The notes below the pieces were generated by a model that did no database searches, was not told where the DNA came from, and worked only from the letters and a program-made list of their open reading frames with translations. From positions 1,178,001 through 1,242,000 of the forward strand of contig JAINUG010000168.1 of NCBI GenBank assembly GCA_029706075.1: a stretch of DNA of 64,000 bases, given 5' to 3'. A program made the translations under genes and the position numbers. This document shows positions 52,728 through 63,268 of the stretch, piece by piece (the first letter of the stretch is position 1; the number at the start of each line of letters is the position of its first letter). Source of the stretch: Aldrovandia affinis (Eukaryota; Chordata; Actinopteri; Notacanthiformes; Halosauridae).

Positions 52728-53780
52728 GTGGATAGCGGCAGCTTTTCGCGGCAGCCTCACCTTCCTAGCCTCACCGAACGAAGACTCGGCGGACAAAGAC
52801 GGAGGAGTCTACCTATAGGAGTCAACCGAGGGGGGCCAGCTAGGGAGTGCTCGCCGCACGGTAAGTATCATAGTTTTGTATCTCCCTGTTCGACTTCCTC
52901 TGCATCTAACACTACATGCTACCTCCCTATCCCAGTCCATGTCTCCTCTTCTAGATTGCCTAGAAGGAGAGATTCTACCCACACCCGTAATCTGTCCAAT
53001 CTCATCCACCCTCCTAGATCTCCCGGTGTTGACGTGGTGGTAGCAGGTGGACTATGGAACTGCCAGTCCACTGTCCAGAAGGCCGATTTCATCTCGGCCC
53101 AGGCCTCACTACTCTCCCTGCAGTTCCTGGCGCTCACGGAGACGTGGATCACTCCCCAGAACACGGCCACCCCTGCTGCTCTCTCCGCTGCCTACACCTT
53201 CTCCCACACTCCACGACCCTCAGGTAGAGGTGGAGGGACAGGTATACTGATCTCCCCCCTGTGGAGATTTGGTATTGTTCCTCTTCCTCACTTCTCACCC
53301 TCCTCCTTTGAATTTCATGCTGTCACTATCACTGTTCCATGTAAACTGCACATCATTGTTCTTTATCGCCCTCCAGGTCCACTGGGGAGTTTCCTAGACG
53401 AGATGGATGCCCTACTCAGTGCCTTCCCTGAGGATGGCACTCCCGTCTTACTCCTCGGTGACTTCAACCTGCCGCTGGAGACCTCTCAGGCCTCTGCATT
53501 CCTCCCCCCGCTTCAGTCCTTTGACTTCACCATGGCTGAATCCCCATCCACCCACAAGGCCGGTAACCAACTGGACCTGGTCTTCACCAGGAACTGCACC
53601 TCACCCAACATTACGGTATCGCCTCTACATGTGTCTGACCATTGCTTTCTGTCTTTCTCCCTCCCCCTCCCCTCTGTGCCTAAACCATCTTCACCTGCTC
53701 CTACTGTCCCTGTCCGTCGCAACCTCCGTTCTCTCTCCCCCGCTGCCCTGTCAGCTACTGTCCTATCTTCCCCCTACTGA
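52728..53780 (+). CDS. LINE-B ORF2, endonuclease part
   Basis: The 350-residue frame holds an APE-type endonuclease from about residue 100: VAGGLWNCQSTVQKADFISA (metal-binding N), FLALTETWITPQN (catalytic E), PSGRGGGTGILI, IVLYRPPGPLGSFLDEMDAL, TPVLLLGDFNLPLE (D and N), NQLDLVFTRNCT and PLHVSDHCFLSF (S-D-H). The enzyme nicks target DNA for target-primed reverse transcription. The first 100 residues are basic and Ser-rich with no known domain. The frame ends at a stop after a shift near 53760; the linker continues in the next frame. Confidence 0.88.
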   Translation: MDSGSFSRQPHLPSLTERRLGGQRRRSLPIGVNRGGPARECSPHGKYHSFVSPCSTSSASNTTCYLPIPVHVSSSRLPRRRDSTHTRNLSNLIHPPRSPGVDVVVAGGLWNCQSTVQKADFISAQASLLSLQFLALTETWITPQNTATPAALSAAYTFSHTPRPSGRGGGTGILISPLWRFGIVPLPHFSPSSFEFHAVTITVPCKLHIIVLYRPPGPLGSFLDEMDALLSAFPEDGTPVLLLGDFNLPLETSQASAFLPPLQSFDFTMAESPSTHKAGNQLDLVFTRNCTSPNITVSPLHVSDHCFLSFSLPLPSVPKPSSPAPTVPVRRNLRSLSPAALSATVLSSPY

Positions 53781-54151
53781 TGCCTTCTCTCAGCTACCTG
53801 CTGAGGAAGCATCATCCACCCTACTTTCCTCTCTCCTCCTCCTTTGACTTACTCTGTCCTCTATCCACAAAACCTGCTCGTCTCCGACCCCCCGGCCCCT
53901 GGCTAACCGATTCCATTCGGGCTAACCGACTGAAACTGCGAGCGGCAGAAAGGAAATGGAGAAAATCCAAATCCCCTGTAGCTCTGTCTGATTTCCACAC
54001 ACTCCTGGCTTCCTTCTCCTCTAACCTCTCCTCTGCTAAGTCTGCATTTTTCCTTTCTAAGATTCAATCTTCTGTTTCCAACCCACGTAAACTCTATTCT
54101 ACGTTTTCCTCTCTCCTCACCCCTCCGCCTCCCCCACCCCCTCCTCTCTAA
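53780..54151 (+). pseudogene. LINE-B ORF2 linker segment, shifted frame
   Basis: Reads LLCPLSTKPARLRPPGPWL, TDSIRANRLKLRAAERKWRK and KSAFFLSKIQSSVSNPRKLY up to a proline-coding C-rich run. PWLTDSIR..R...R..ER.WRKS is the conserved linker between endonuclease and RT in L2-group LINEs. The short shifts at each side probably arose from small indels in C-rich sequence, which might also be assembly errors. Confidence 0.75.
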
Positions 54152-55833
54152 CCACCGATGACTTCTCATCCTTCTTTCACGAGAAGGTTGATGTCATTCG
54201 CAACTCCTTCCCCCCAACCTCTCCCTCTCCCATCTCGCTACCTAAACCTCCCACCCCTCTGTCCTCCTTCTCGCCCCTCCCTGACTCAGACATCCTTCAA
54301 CTTGTTCTCTCCCACCGCCCCACCACCTGCCCTCTTGATCCCATTCCTTCCCTCCTCTTCCAGTCCATTGCTATGGACATCCTCCCCTTTGTCTCCAATG
54401 TCATTAACTCCTCTCTTTCCTCTGGCTCTGTCCCCTCCTCCCTCAAATGCGCTCATGTTGTCCCCCTCCTCAAAAAACCCTCTCTGAATCCTGCTGTCAT
54501 CTCTAACTACCGACCTGTCTCTCTCCTCCCATTCCTTTCCAAAACATTAGAGCGGGCTGTCTATAATCAACTGTCTGCTCATCTCTTACAGAATGACCTG
54601 CTTGATCCCAACCAATCTGGGTTCAGAGCAGGCCACTCCACAGAGACTGCTCTCCTTGCGGTCATTGAGGCTCTTCACGGGGCTAAGTCCCAATCCCTTA
54701 GCTCCGTCCTCCTCCTCCTCGACCTGTCAGCGGCATTCGACACCGTGGACCACTGGATCCTGCTCTCATCTCTCTTCGAGATGGGAATCTCTGGTTCTGC
54801 GTTGACATGGTTTGAGTCCTACCTGGCTGACCGGTCCTACCAGGTGGCCTGGAAAGGATCCCTCTCCTCTCCCCACACCCTCTCTACCGGAGTCCCACAG
54901 GGCTCGGTGCTAGGCCCCGTCCTATTCTCTCTGTACACCAAGTCACTTGGCTCTGTTATTTCTGCTCATGGTTTTTCCTATCACTGTTATGCTGATGACA
55001 CTCAACTGTTTCTCTCCTTCTCTCCATCTGATACCCAGGTCCCGGCACGGATCTCTGCATGCCTGGCTGACATCTCCGCATGGATGTCCACCCACCACCT
55101 GAAGCTGAACCTGGGGAAAACAGAGCTGCTCTTCCTCCCAGCGAAGGGCTCCCCGATGATTGATGCGTCAATCACCGTGGAAGGCTCCATAGTGTCTCCG
55201 TCCCAGTCTGCCAGGAGTCTTGGGGTAACCCTGGACAACCAGCTGTGCTTCTCGAGCCATATTGCAGCGATCACTCGGACCTGCCGTTTCTCCCTCCAAA
55301 ACATCCGGAGGATCCAACCGTTCCTCACCCAAGAGGCCACTCAACTCCTGGTCCAGGCCCTGGTGATCTCACGTCTGGACTACTGCAATTCCTTGCTGGC
55401 AAGCCTTCCGGCCTGTGCCATCAAGCCACTGCAACTAGTCCAGAACGCTGTCGCTCGCCTGGTGTTCAACCAGCCGAAGTTCACCCACGTCACCCCTCTA
55501 CTCTCCTCTCTGCACTGGCTCCCCATCGCAGCACGCATCAGATTCAAGTCACTGGTGCTTGCTTTTCAAGCGGCCAGAGGTACTGCTCCCCCATACCTCC
55601 AGTCACTCATCACTCCCTACACCCCGCCCAGACCCCTCCGCTCTGCCTCCGCTGGCAAACTGACTGCCCCATCCCTCCGGGCGCCTGGCAGCCGTTCCTC
55701 GCGGTCTCGCCTCTTCTCTGTCCTGGTCCCTTGCTGGTGGAACGACCTCCCGCAATCGGTCAGGACTGCAGAATCACTTCCAATCTTCCGCAAGAGACTC
55801 AAAACCCACCTCTTCAGACTCCACTACTACTGA
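54150..55833 (+). CDS. LINE-B ORF2, reverse transcriptase and C-terminal domain
   Basis: The open frame runs from TTDDFSSFFHEKVDVIRNSF through [90 protein letters not shown] and [14 protein letters not shown] to SLGVTLDNQLCFSSHIAAIT. The C-terminal region continues SRLDYCNSLLASLPACAIKP, LSSLHWLPIAARIRFKSLVL and FRKRLKTHLFRLHYY. All RT motifs, including AFDT and YADD aspartates, are intact over more than 550 codons. It copies LINE RNA at nicked chromosomal DNA. The frame is open without stops, which suggests recent insertion. Confidence 0.92.
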
Positions 55834-56313
55834 ACACTTTCCATCTAGTCAATCTGTTGTCACCACTGTTTACTTGTTCTACACTATTAAAAAACAAACA
55901 ACAAAAAAACCCACTAACCTTTTCTTTCCCAGTGTTATAGGTATGATACGCAGACGCCTGCAATGATGTCTATTGCTGTTTTACTGCACTGATCTTGTGC
56001 GCTAACTATGATTGTTCTTACCTTGTATTAATGCACATCTTGTAAGTCGCTCTGGATAAGAGCGTCTGCTAAATGCTTAAAATGTAAAATTTAAAATGTA
56101 CTGATAACAGGGGTGTGAATATTTGTGATTGTTGATTTTTCTGGGAAAATAATTATAATTTGTGAACCATTCGATTGTGGTTCGTGCCAATGCATTATTA
56201 AAGAATATCATTTTTGGAGCATAAAATATTCCTCATCACTTATATTGTTTATTTTATACAATCTCTTTTGTTCATCTTTATCAAGGGTATTAATAAAAAT
56301 GGAGCCAACTGTA

Positions 56314-56940
56314 TGTCAAGACAAAGTGACAATTCCGTACAGTGCAATTTTAACTGTAAACAATCTTAAATGTAAAACATCTGGAAAAAATATTTTTGGG
56401 GCCTCAGTTTAGTTAGTTTAGGGCAAACATGATACAAAGTACACATACTTATGACCAGGAGTCCAAAAGGCATAATTTTTCATTGTTCTTAGAGGACTAA
56501 TCCCTAAAGTTATTTCAGCTACATCTACTTTTACAATCCATGCCACCCAATGGACATTCATATGCCAGTGGTTACATACCAAATAGGAGTAGGGACCTAC
56601 ATTGTTTTCTAGCCATATCCTTTACGATTCAAATGAGGTGCAACACATGATTGTAGCATTAAAAGTTTGCACTGAAGGCCAGTTTTTCATTTTGGACTCA
56701 TAGCTTCAAGGGGGAACATTTTGGATGAATACATTTTTAAATCCAGATAGGAAAAGTTGAACTTTTCTGGCAGAATAAAATACTTTACTGGGTTGGTATG
56801 GGAAGACTAAACAGTGCCATCTTTCACATAATTTAAGCACCAATACATGGGGATATCTCTGGATATTCCCATATTAATGTTCCTTAACTGAACGGAAAAC
56901 GCTAACTCCCAAACCTTTTTGAGTGTTGTACTGTAACCCA
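56314..56940. other. No gene recognised
   Basis: AT-rich intergenic sequence to the right of the outer Tc1. Nothing was recognised. Confidence 0.4.
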
Positions 56941-56941
56941 T

Positions 56942-57690
56942 TCATCCATCCATCCATTGTCTTGCCGCTTATCCGGGTCGCAGAGGCAACAGTCTTAGCA
57001 AAGCAGCCCAGACGTCCTTTTCTCCAGCAACTTCCTCCAGCTCTTCCTGGGGGATTCCAAGGCATTCCCAGGACAGCTGAGAGATATAATCCCTGCAGCG
57101 GCTCCTGGGTCTGCCTTGGGGTCTCCTCCCAGTTTGCCGTGCCTGGTACACCTCCAGAGGGAGGCGCCCAGGAGGCATCCTTACCTCGAACCACCTTAAC
57201 TGACTCCTCTCAATGCGGAGGAGCAATGACTATACTCTTGAGATTCTCCCGGATCACTGAGCTCCTCACCCTATCTCTAAGGCTGGGCCCAGAAACCCTG
57301 CAGAGGAACCTCATTTCAGCCGCCTGTATCTGGGACCTTGCTCTTTCGGTCACTACCCAAAGCTCATAAAAATAAGTCAGGGTTGGAAAAAAGATTGACT
57401 GGTAAATTGAGAGCTTTGCCTTCTGACTCAGCTCCCTCTTCACCACGACAGTCCGGTACAACGACTGCATTACTGCAGATGCTGCCCCCACCCGTCTGTC
57501 AAATCTCACACTCCCTTTTACCCTCACATCTGAATATGACCCTGAGATACCTGAACTCCTCCACTTAAGTCAGCTGCTCACTCCCCACCCAAGTCACCTT
57601 TTTCTGGGCGTGGCCTCAGATTTGGAAGTGCTAACTTCCATCCCCACCGAGTCACACTCGGCCGCAAACCGTTCCAGTGCACGCTGGAGA
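56942..57690 (-). pseudogene. Rex3 (RTE-group) LINE C-terminal fragment
   Basis: On the minus strand: RFAAECDSVGMEVSTSKSEA (57660), RRVGAASAVMQSLYRTVVVK, RELSQKAKLSIYQSIFFPTL, RARSQIQAAEMRFLCRVSGP, LRDRVRSSVIRENL, and after a frame change LLLRIERSQLRWF, MPPGRLPLEVYQARQTGRRP and EELEEVAGEKDVWAALLRLL. The tail is (ATGG)n, seen as CCATCCATCCATTG on the plus strand near 56945. This is the signature C-terminus of Rex3, widespread in teleosts. The RT catalytic core lies upstream and was not copied. Confidence 0.92.
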
Positions 57691-57699
57691 TACCATACT

Positions 57700-58919
57700 G
57701 TAACTGTACTGTAACTGTGCTGTAACTATATTTAATCACATCAGAAAAATGTATAAGGCTATATAAGTATTTCAAAACAACCTACAATACATAAGCACAC
57801 TCCTGGTTACCCTCAGCATGAGTGACATGTTTAGATTCCTCCACTCATCTTGTCAGAGCAGCAGCATCCTATCTTTACTGAGGTATTTACCTGGGCCTTC
57901 ATCCCCTCTACAGCAGCAAAGGAGTCACAAAGGAGGAAGAACAAGAGATGGTTAAAAGTTAGCACACTTTTAAGATACAGTAGAGGCACAGAGGTATGAA
58001 TAGGGGTGTTAAAATGCACAAAAATGCTTCCAGAGTGTCACCAGATAATTATTTAGCTGTTAAATGTTTAAATGATAACAAATAGACTTAAAATCACTTA
58101 TGAAATACAGGTGCGTGGTGTTGTGCAAAACGTAGCTAATGCCCTTCCACTCAATAGCTTTTAGCCAATTCAAGAAACGATATGCCATTAGTCTAATTAA
58201 AATGCAGATATGGTTACTAAGGCTGGTTAGTTATAAAGCTGTTCTTCTGGACCTAAACAAATAACAAATAAATAAAAGAATGAATGAAACCCATAATACC
58301 AGTCAAAAGATATAAGTCATGAGAACACTTACTGCCTGCTGACAGCCACTAGCTTTGATGACAAATTTAAGTGGAGTTCAGACAATGAGATCTGGACATA
58401 GCAAAAGTAAAAAAAATCCATTTCTGGAGATTGTTTGGAGACCATAGGCTGCAAAACAGCTATATTTGACCTTGTTTCTGTTGTCACAGACTACACAGGG
58501 TATACATCAACGTGGTCGCATCGAGTTACATGATTTAAGAAAAATACAATTTGAAATGCAAATACAAACAAGGTACCGCCATAATTCCATGTAGCATGTG
58601 TTAAAAACTTCTGCTTAAAACAGAACCCCCAAAACAGCAGTACACTGACAAAAAAAAAAAAACAATTGTTGTAAATGAACAAAGTCTATCACTCCATAGC
58701 AGATGAAGTAGAATAACTAATCAACCAATTGTGATCCAGGGGCTGACTTATTATAGGGGTTGTTCACCATACAGCCAGAGTGCATTCAAAAGGCAGAGCG
58801 CCATATCTTTTTTTTTTTGCCCCAGAACTGATGGGAGGTGGAGTCTGGAGCATATCAACTTTTGAATAGCTGAATAGCCAATGGAGTGAACTGAACACCC
58901 CTTTTAAGGTGCAACTATA
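57700..58919. other. No gene recognised
   Basis: AT-rich sequence. A short open stretch on the minus strand near 57880-57930 (AVEGMKAQ before GTAAAT) looks exon-like but has no supporting similarity. No repeat was identified. Confidence 0.4.
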
Positions 58920-60014
58920 CAGTGGCCACTTTATTAGGTACACATTTCTAGTACTGGGTAGGACCCCCCTTTGCCCCCAGAACAGCCTGAATTCTTTGTG
59001 GCATGAAGAGATTCTGGTCCATGCTGACATGATAGCATCACGCAGTTGCTGCAGATTTGTCGGCTGCACATTCATGTTGCAAATCTCTCGTTCCACCACA
59101 TCCCAAAGGTGCTCTATTGGACTGAGATTTGGTGACTGTGGAGGCCATTGGAGTACACTGAAGTCATTGTCATGTTTGTGGAACCAGCTTAAGATGACGT
59201 GTGCTTTGTGACATGGTGCATTATCCTGCTGGAAGTAGCCATTAGAAGATGGGTAGACTGTGGCCATAAAGGGATGCACATGGTCAGCAACAAGACTCAG
59301 GTAGGCTGTGGCATCGAGACAATGCTCAATTGGTATTAAGGGGCCTAATGTGTGCCAAGAAAACATTCCCCACACCATTACAGCACCACCACCACCAGCC
59401 AAAACATTGACACAAAGCAGGATGGATGCATGGATTCATGTTGTTTATGCTAAATTCTTACCCTCCCATCTGCATGTCGCAGCATAAATTGAGATTTGTA
59501 AGACCAGGCAACGTTTTTCCAATCTTCAACTGTCCAGTTTTGGTGAGCCTGTGTCCATGGTAGCCTCACTTTCCTGTTCTTAGCTGACAGTAGTGTAACC
59601 CGGTGTGGTGTTCTGCTGCTGTAGCCCATCCACTTCAAGGTTCAACATGTGCGTTCAGAGATGCTCTTCAGCATACTAATGCTGTGTAGTTATTTGAGTT
59701 ACTGTCGCCTTCCTGTCAGCTTGAACCAGTCTGGCCATTCTCCTCTGACCTCTCTCATTAACAAGGCGTTTTCACCTACAGAACTGCCGCTCACTGGAGT
59801 CTTTTGTTTTTCACACCATTCTCTGAAAACTCTAGAGACTGTTGTGCATAAAAATCCCATGAGATCAGCAGTTTCTGAGATACTCACATCACCCTGTCTG
59901 GCACCAATAATCATTCCATGGTCAAAGTCACTTAGATCACATTTCTTCCCCATTCTGGCTGATTAGATAATTGCATTAACGAGCAGGTGTACCTAATAAA
60001 GTGGCCACTGAGTG
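58920..60014 (-). pseudogene. Tc1-like transposon (ACTTTATTAGGTACAC type), copy 1
   Basis: The ends CAGTGGCCACTTTATTAGGT and, inverted, CCTAATAAAGTGGCCACTG, with TA flanks at 58918-58919 and 60015-60016. Minus-strand transposase pieces: 59953-59699 (MGKKCDLSDFDHGMIIGARQ, SISETADLMGFLCTTVSRVF: N-terminal HTH), 59638-59450 ([20 protein letters not shown]), and 59402-58764 (GAVMVWGMFSWHTLGPLIPI, YFQQDNAPCHKAHVI, LQWPPQSPNLSPIEHLWDVV). The DDE blocks QQDNAPCH and SPIEHLW are intact. Two frame interruptions split the gene. About 1.1 kb, slightly short for Tc1. Confidence 0.9.
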
Positions 60015-60016
60015 TA

Positions 60017-61360
60017 TGAAAGAGAGCACCTGTGAATGTGGTTACCAGTATGTCTATGTTTATAATCGTTTGTGGTACAAACATTTAAGAAATGTTTAGG
60101 GCTGTGGTGTTAGATTCCAGTCCAAAAGGGCCAGAGTGTCTGCTGGTTTTTGGTATTATGTGATGTGAATTTAAGCAATTGAATGGCTAAAGAGTCCAAA
60201 CACCTTGTTTACTTGTTTAAGGCCTAAATTAGCTGCTGATTGAAAGAAAACCACAAAACCTGTAGACACTGCAGCCCTCCACAGTATGAGTGTGACACCT
60301 CTGATGGGAAGGGACAACTAAGCGGTTACTTAATTCGTATCGTTTAAATGTTTAAACAGAAAACAATCAACAGCCCAAAGAATTAAGAGGTTGGGCCAGA
60401 GCTTTAGAAAGAAGGAATACATAAAAAGTACCAAGAACACAAAAAAGTATTTAGACAAAGCCTTGATGTGAACCAAAAAACAGTGGTGAGCAAAAACAAA
60501 ATTAATATAAGATTTTATTTATTTACACCAATTTGCTGCAATATCCTTCCTCAATTTGGGAGAGTGCAGACAAGCACATTGAGTGCATCCTGCCACTTCA
60601 CCACCACCACTTTTTCCCCACTCCACCAGCTGAGCTGCGCAGTCATTGTGTCAGGAGTACCATTTATGCGCAGCTGAAGCAGGCAGGCTGGAGGCACCCA
60701 ATCGACCAGAGATGGTCACTGGCGCGTAACTGAAACTGAATCCTTGGGCAATGCTATGGATGACTATGCACTGCCTTGCGAGGCTCATCCACACACTGGA
60801 ACAGTGAATTAACAGGATGAGTCATCAGTCAGAACGATTATTTATGAAGTTATGTGATTAGTCACTTTCATTAGTTTAAGGCATATTTTAGCAATTCAAC
60901 TAATTAAATTATTTTTTTATTAATTATACATTCTACTTCATTTACTAAACCTCACAATTTGCGATGGTCAGTAACTGTCAACTGTAAATGGCAAGTGTAA
61001 ATAAACAGTTCACAGAAGTTTATTAAAGAAATAATGTTCATGAAAGAATCAGGTGATACAGACTGAGAAGCAATAGACTCATGATGCTGCCATAAGAAAA
61101 AGAATGACACTCAACCTCACACAAAACATTCAAGTTGCGTTCCAGCAATGGTCAAGCTACTTGCCAGATTACATTTTTTGGCAGCTGGACCTTTTCTAAG
61201 AATTACAGCAGCCACACGCACTTTGTGTGACCGTTATGTGGTGCTGAAAGAACTGCTCAAGCACACGCACAAATGCTTACATTTTTCAACAACCAGATAT
61301 AACATCCAACTGCTCGCCCACCTTTCACATATCAAACGCATCTACAGAAACCAAAAACAT
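60017..61360. other. No gene recognised; unassigned open stretch near 60468-60735
   Basis: Overlapping short plus-strand ORFs around 60468-60735 (STIYAQLKQAGWRHPIDQRW) have no motif I can name. The region may be an unfamiliar repeat. The remainder is AT-rich. Confidence 0.3.
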
Positions 61361-61361
61361 A

Positions 61362-62273
61362 CACTACCGGTCAAAAGTTTTAAAGAAAAGGTCAAAAGAA
61401 CACCCCCATTTTCAATTTTTTATTGAAATTTAAGCATTTGAAGTCCAATGAATAACCTGAAATGGTGCAAAGGTAAGCGGTAAATTTTAGGTTTAAAAAA
61501 AAAAAAAAAAAAAAAAGGTTACCAAAAACTGAAAAATAATGTAAATTATTTGGCAGTGAGTAGTTTCCTACACCATAAAAAGGCACTTGGAAACTGGAGG
61601 AAACTGACAGGAAGAGGTCTGGCAGACCCAAAGCCACAACAAATTCAGTCAACAGCTTGCGTGATAGGCGGCTCAGAGGACAACAGCTTCAAGCACAGCT
61701 TAACACTGGTCGAAGTAAGGAAGTCTCAGTTTCACCTGTGAAGAGAAGACTTCCAGCTGCAGGTTTGACAGGTCGAGTGGCAGTAAGAAAGCCATTGCTA
61801 AGATGGCAAAATAATAAAAAGAGGCTTGCCTGGGCCATGAAGCACCGCCAGTGGACTACTGAAGACTGGAAGAAGCTCTTATGGACCGGTGAATCAAAAT
61901 TTGACACTTTGAAATGTTTTTTTAGGCCGTCGAGTAGCCGAAAGGATGGTTCCTCAGTGTGTGACACCAACTGTCAAACTTGGAGGAAGCGTGATGGTCT
62001 GGGGCTCTTTTTCTGGATACAGAGTCGGTGACTTGCACAGAGTGAGTGTTAACCCACGTTAACCCATTACTTGTTCCCTGAAAAGGGCCTTTTTTATAAC
62101 TCTGAAATGTACATTCTTTTTCAGTTTTTGGTAACGTTTTTTAAATTTATTTTTACATCTGGCAGTTTACCGCTTACCTTTGTACCATTTCAGGTTATTC
62201 ACTGGACTTGAACTGCTTAAATTTCAGTAAAAAATTGAAAATGGGGGTGTTCTAAAACTTTTGACCAGTAGTG
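61362..62273 (+). pseudogene. Short Tc1-like copy, same family as the inner Tc1, with long TIRs
   Basis: The termini CACTACCGGTCAAAAG and CTTTTGACCAGTAGTG; TA at 61360-61361 and 62274-62275. A 912-bp copy keeping 61590-62045 of transposase: RRLRGQQLQAQLNTGRSKEV, HRQWTTEDWKKLLWTGESKF (the usual DESK is GESK), and GSVMVWGSFSGYRVGDLHRV in a further frame. After that the coding part stops and about 210 bp of inverted left-end sequence follow (TTACTTGTTCCCTGAAAAGG inverted relative to 51020 of the inner Tc1). An A run of about 22 lies near 61495. Confidence 0.88.
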
Positions 62274-62275
62274 TA

Positions 62276-63070
62276 CATATTCCGTGAAAATAGTCTGGGT
62301 CTGTTCATGACAGCTTCATGTTCTTAAACAGCAGTATCTAGTGGAATCTTGTGATAAGGAGATGGCTCCTGTCTGGGAGGTGCATTTTGGTCATCCTGCA
62401 CAGGCAAACAGAATGTTGCCCAGTCTAAATTAATGGTCATAATCTGTCAATGATGGTGCCATCATTGACAGATTGATTACTCTGAATGAAACCAGGGCAC
62501 TAAGGTATGTAGCATTGGCAGCCAGGGAATAGAAATCATTGGGCCAGTTTGGCCACCTTGGATAGATTTTGGGACACCCAGAGACCACCAGTGACACCAC
62601 TCACTTAAAGGCCTCTAGTTCATGAGTCCTTGGGTATAGAAGTCAATTTTTTGACACAGACTTAGTTGACATGTTGTACAAGGCATGCACAGGTATATCA
62701 TGAAATGTGACTAAATGTGTTATTATTTTTAAACATGAGATTATACAAAAGAAAAATACAAATAGTTATGTAGGCATGTGGCCATTACAGCTATTGAGCT
62801 ATGAACTGTTATGTTTGGGTATGTCCAAATAGGCGTGAATGCCACAAACAGGGGGTGACGGTTAAGGGGCTAACTATGGGCTCAAATGAATGCCAAAAGT
62901 ATTTAGTCTCTGTAAGCAATGACTTGTGCTTGCAACTTATAGTTTGTGTTTGAACAATCTGAAATAAAACATTTTGTACTTGTAACCAATGACTTGAGCT
63001 TGTAACTTGTGGTCCGTGTTTGTACTTTACCATTTGTGAACAGAAATAGTACGAATGGAAAACAGTATTT
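62276..63070. other. No gene recognised
   Basis: AT-rich sequence with a short local inverted repeat around 62450-62475 (CATTGACAGATTGATTA and CTGTCAATGATGG). Short repeated phrases ending CTTGTAAC are found at 62925-63025. No ORF of interest. Confidence 0.4.
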
Positions 63071-63172
63071 ACGTGCAACACTCGCTCTACATGCAACGCT
63101 CAGTTTACAAGATTTATTTTTTACGTGCAACACTCGCTCTACATGCAACGCTCAGTTTACAAGATTTTTTCC
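63071..63172. repeat. Two-copy tandem duplication, ~51-bp unit
   Basis: ACGTGCAACACTCGCTCTAC followed by ATGCAACGCTCAGTTTACAA and GATTT appears at 63071 and again at 63122, identical over about 45 bp. Confidence 0.9.
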
Positions 63173-63268
63173 TCGACAGACTTTTGGCACTGTTTTGCCG
63201 CTTCCGGTAAACTATCCAATCGGCATCCAGAAGATGGAACTTTAGTCGTAATTCACACGGAAAATATA

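Larger units (their letters stand above)
52589..56097 (+). mobile_element. LINE-B (L2-type), nearly full length, TSD GTACTGA
   Basis: 3509 bp flanked by GTACTGA at 52582-52588 and 56098-56104, within the outer Tc1. After a GC-rich 5' UTR come an endonuclease frame (52728-53780), a linker frame (53780-54151) and an RT frame (54150-55833). The 3' UTR ends GTCGCTCTGGATAAGAGCGT and TGCTAAATGCTTAAAATG. Only two frame changes were noticed, one near 53760 and one in the C-rich run near 54140. It is the best-preserved LINE here and the likely source family of seven or more truncated copies in the window. Confidence 0.93.
49834..56311 (+). pseudogene. Outer Tc1-like transposon split by a Tc1 and a LINE
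   Basis: The left end CACAGTAGGCTCCATTTTTA and the right end AAAAATGGAGCCAACTG are inverted, as are CTTGATAAAGATGAACAAGA and its partner near 56275. TA flanks at 49832-49833 and 56312-56313. Transposase remnants on the plus strand: 50485-50676 (KKRLEFVKLHLNY, VFWTQRYVWRPKN), 50680-50867 (ALMLWGCFASTGPGALIKID, WTFQQDNDPKPT) and, after the inner element, 52314-52528 ([20 protein letters not shown]). The last D and E regions of the DDE domain are therefore present but separated. Removing the inner Tc1 (50870-52311) and LINE-B (52589-56097) leaves about 1.5 kb, the normal Tc1 length. The N-terminal part also has stops. Confidence 0.9.

Noticed and set aside
57831-58019. Possible small exon on the minus strand (AVEGMKAQ before GTAAAT)
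   Set aside because: Looks splice-bounded but has no similarity to BAK N-termini or any protein I know; too short to support.
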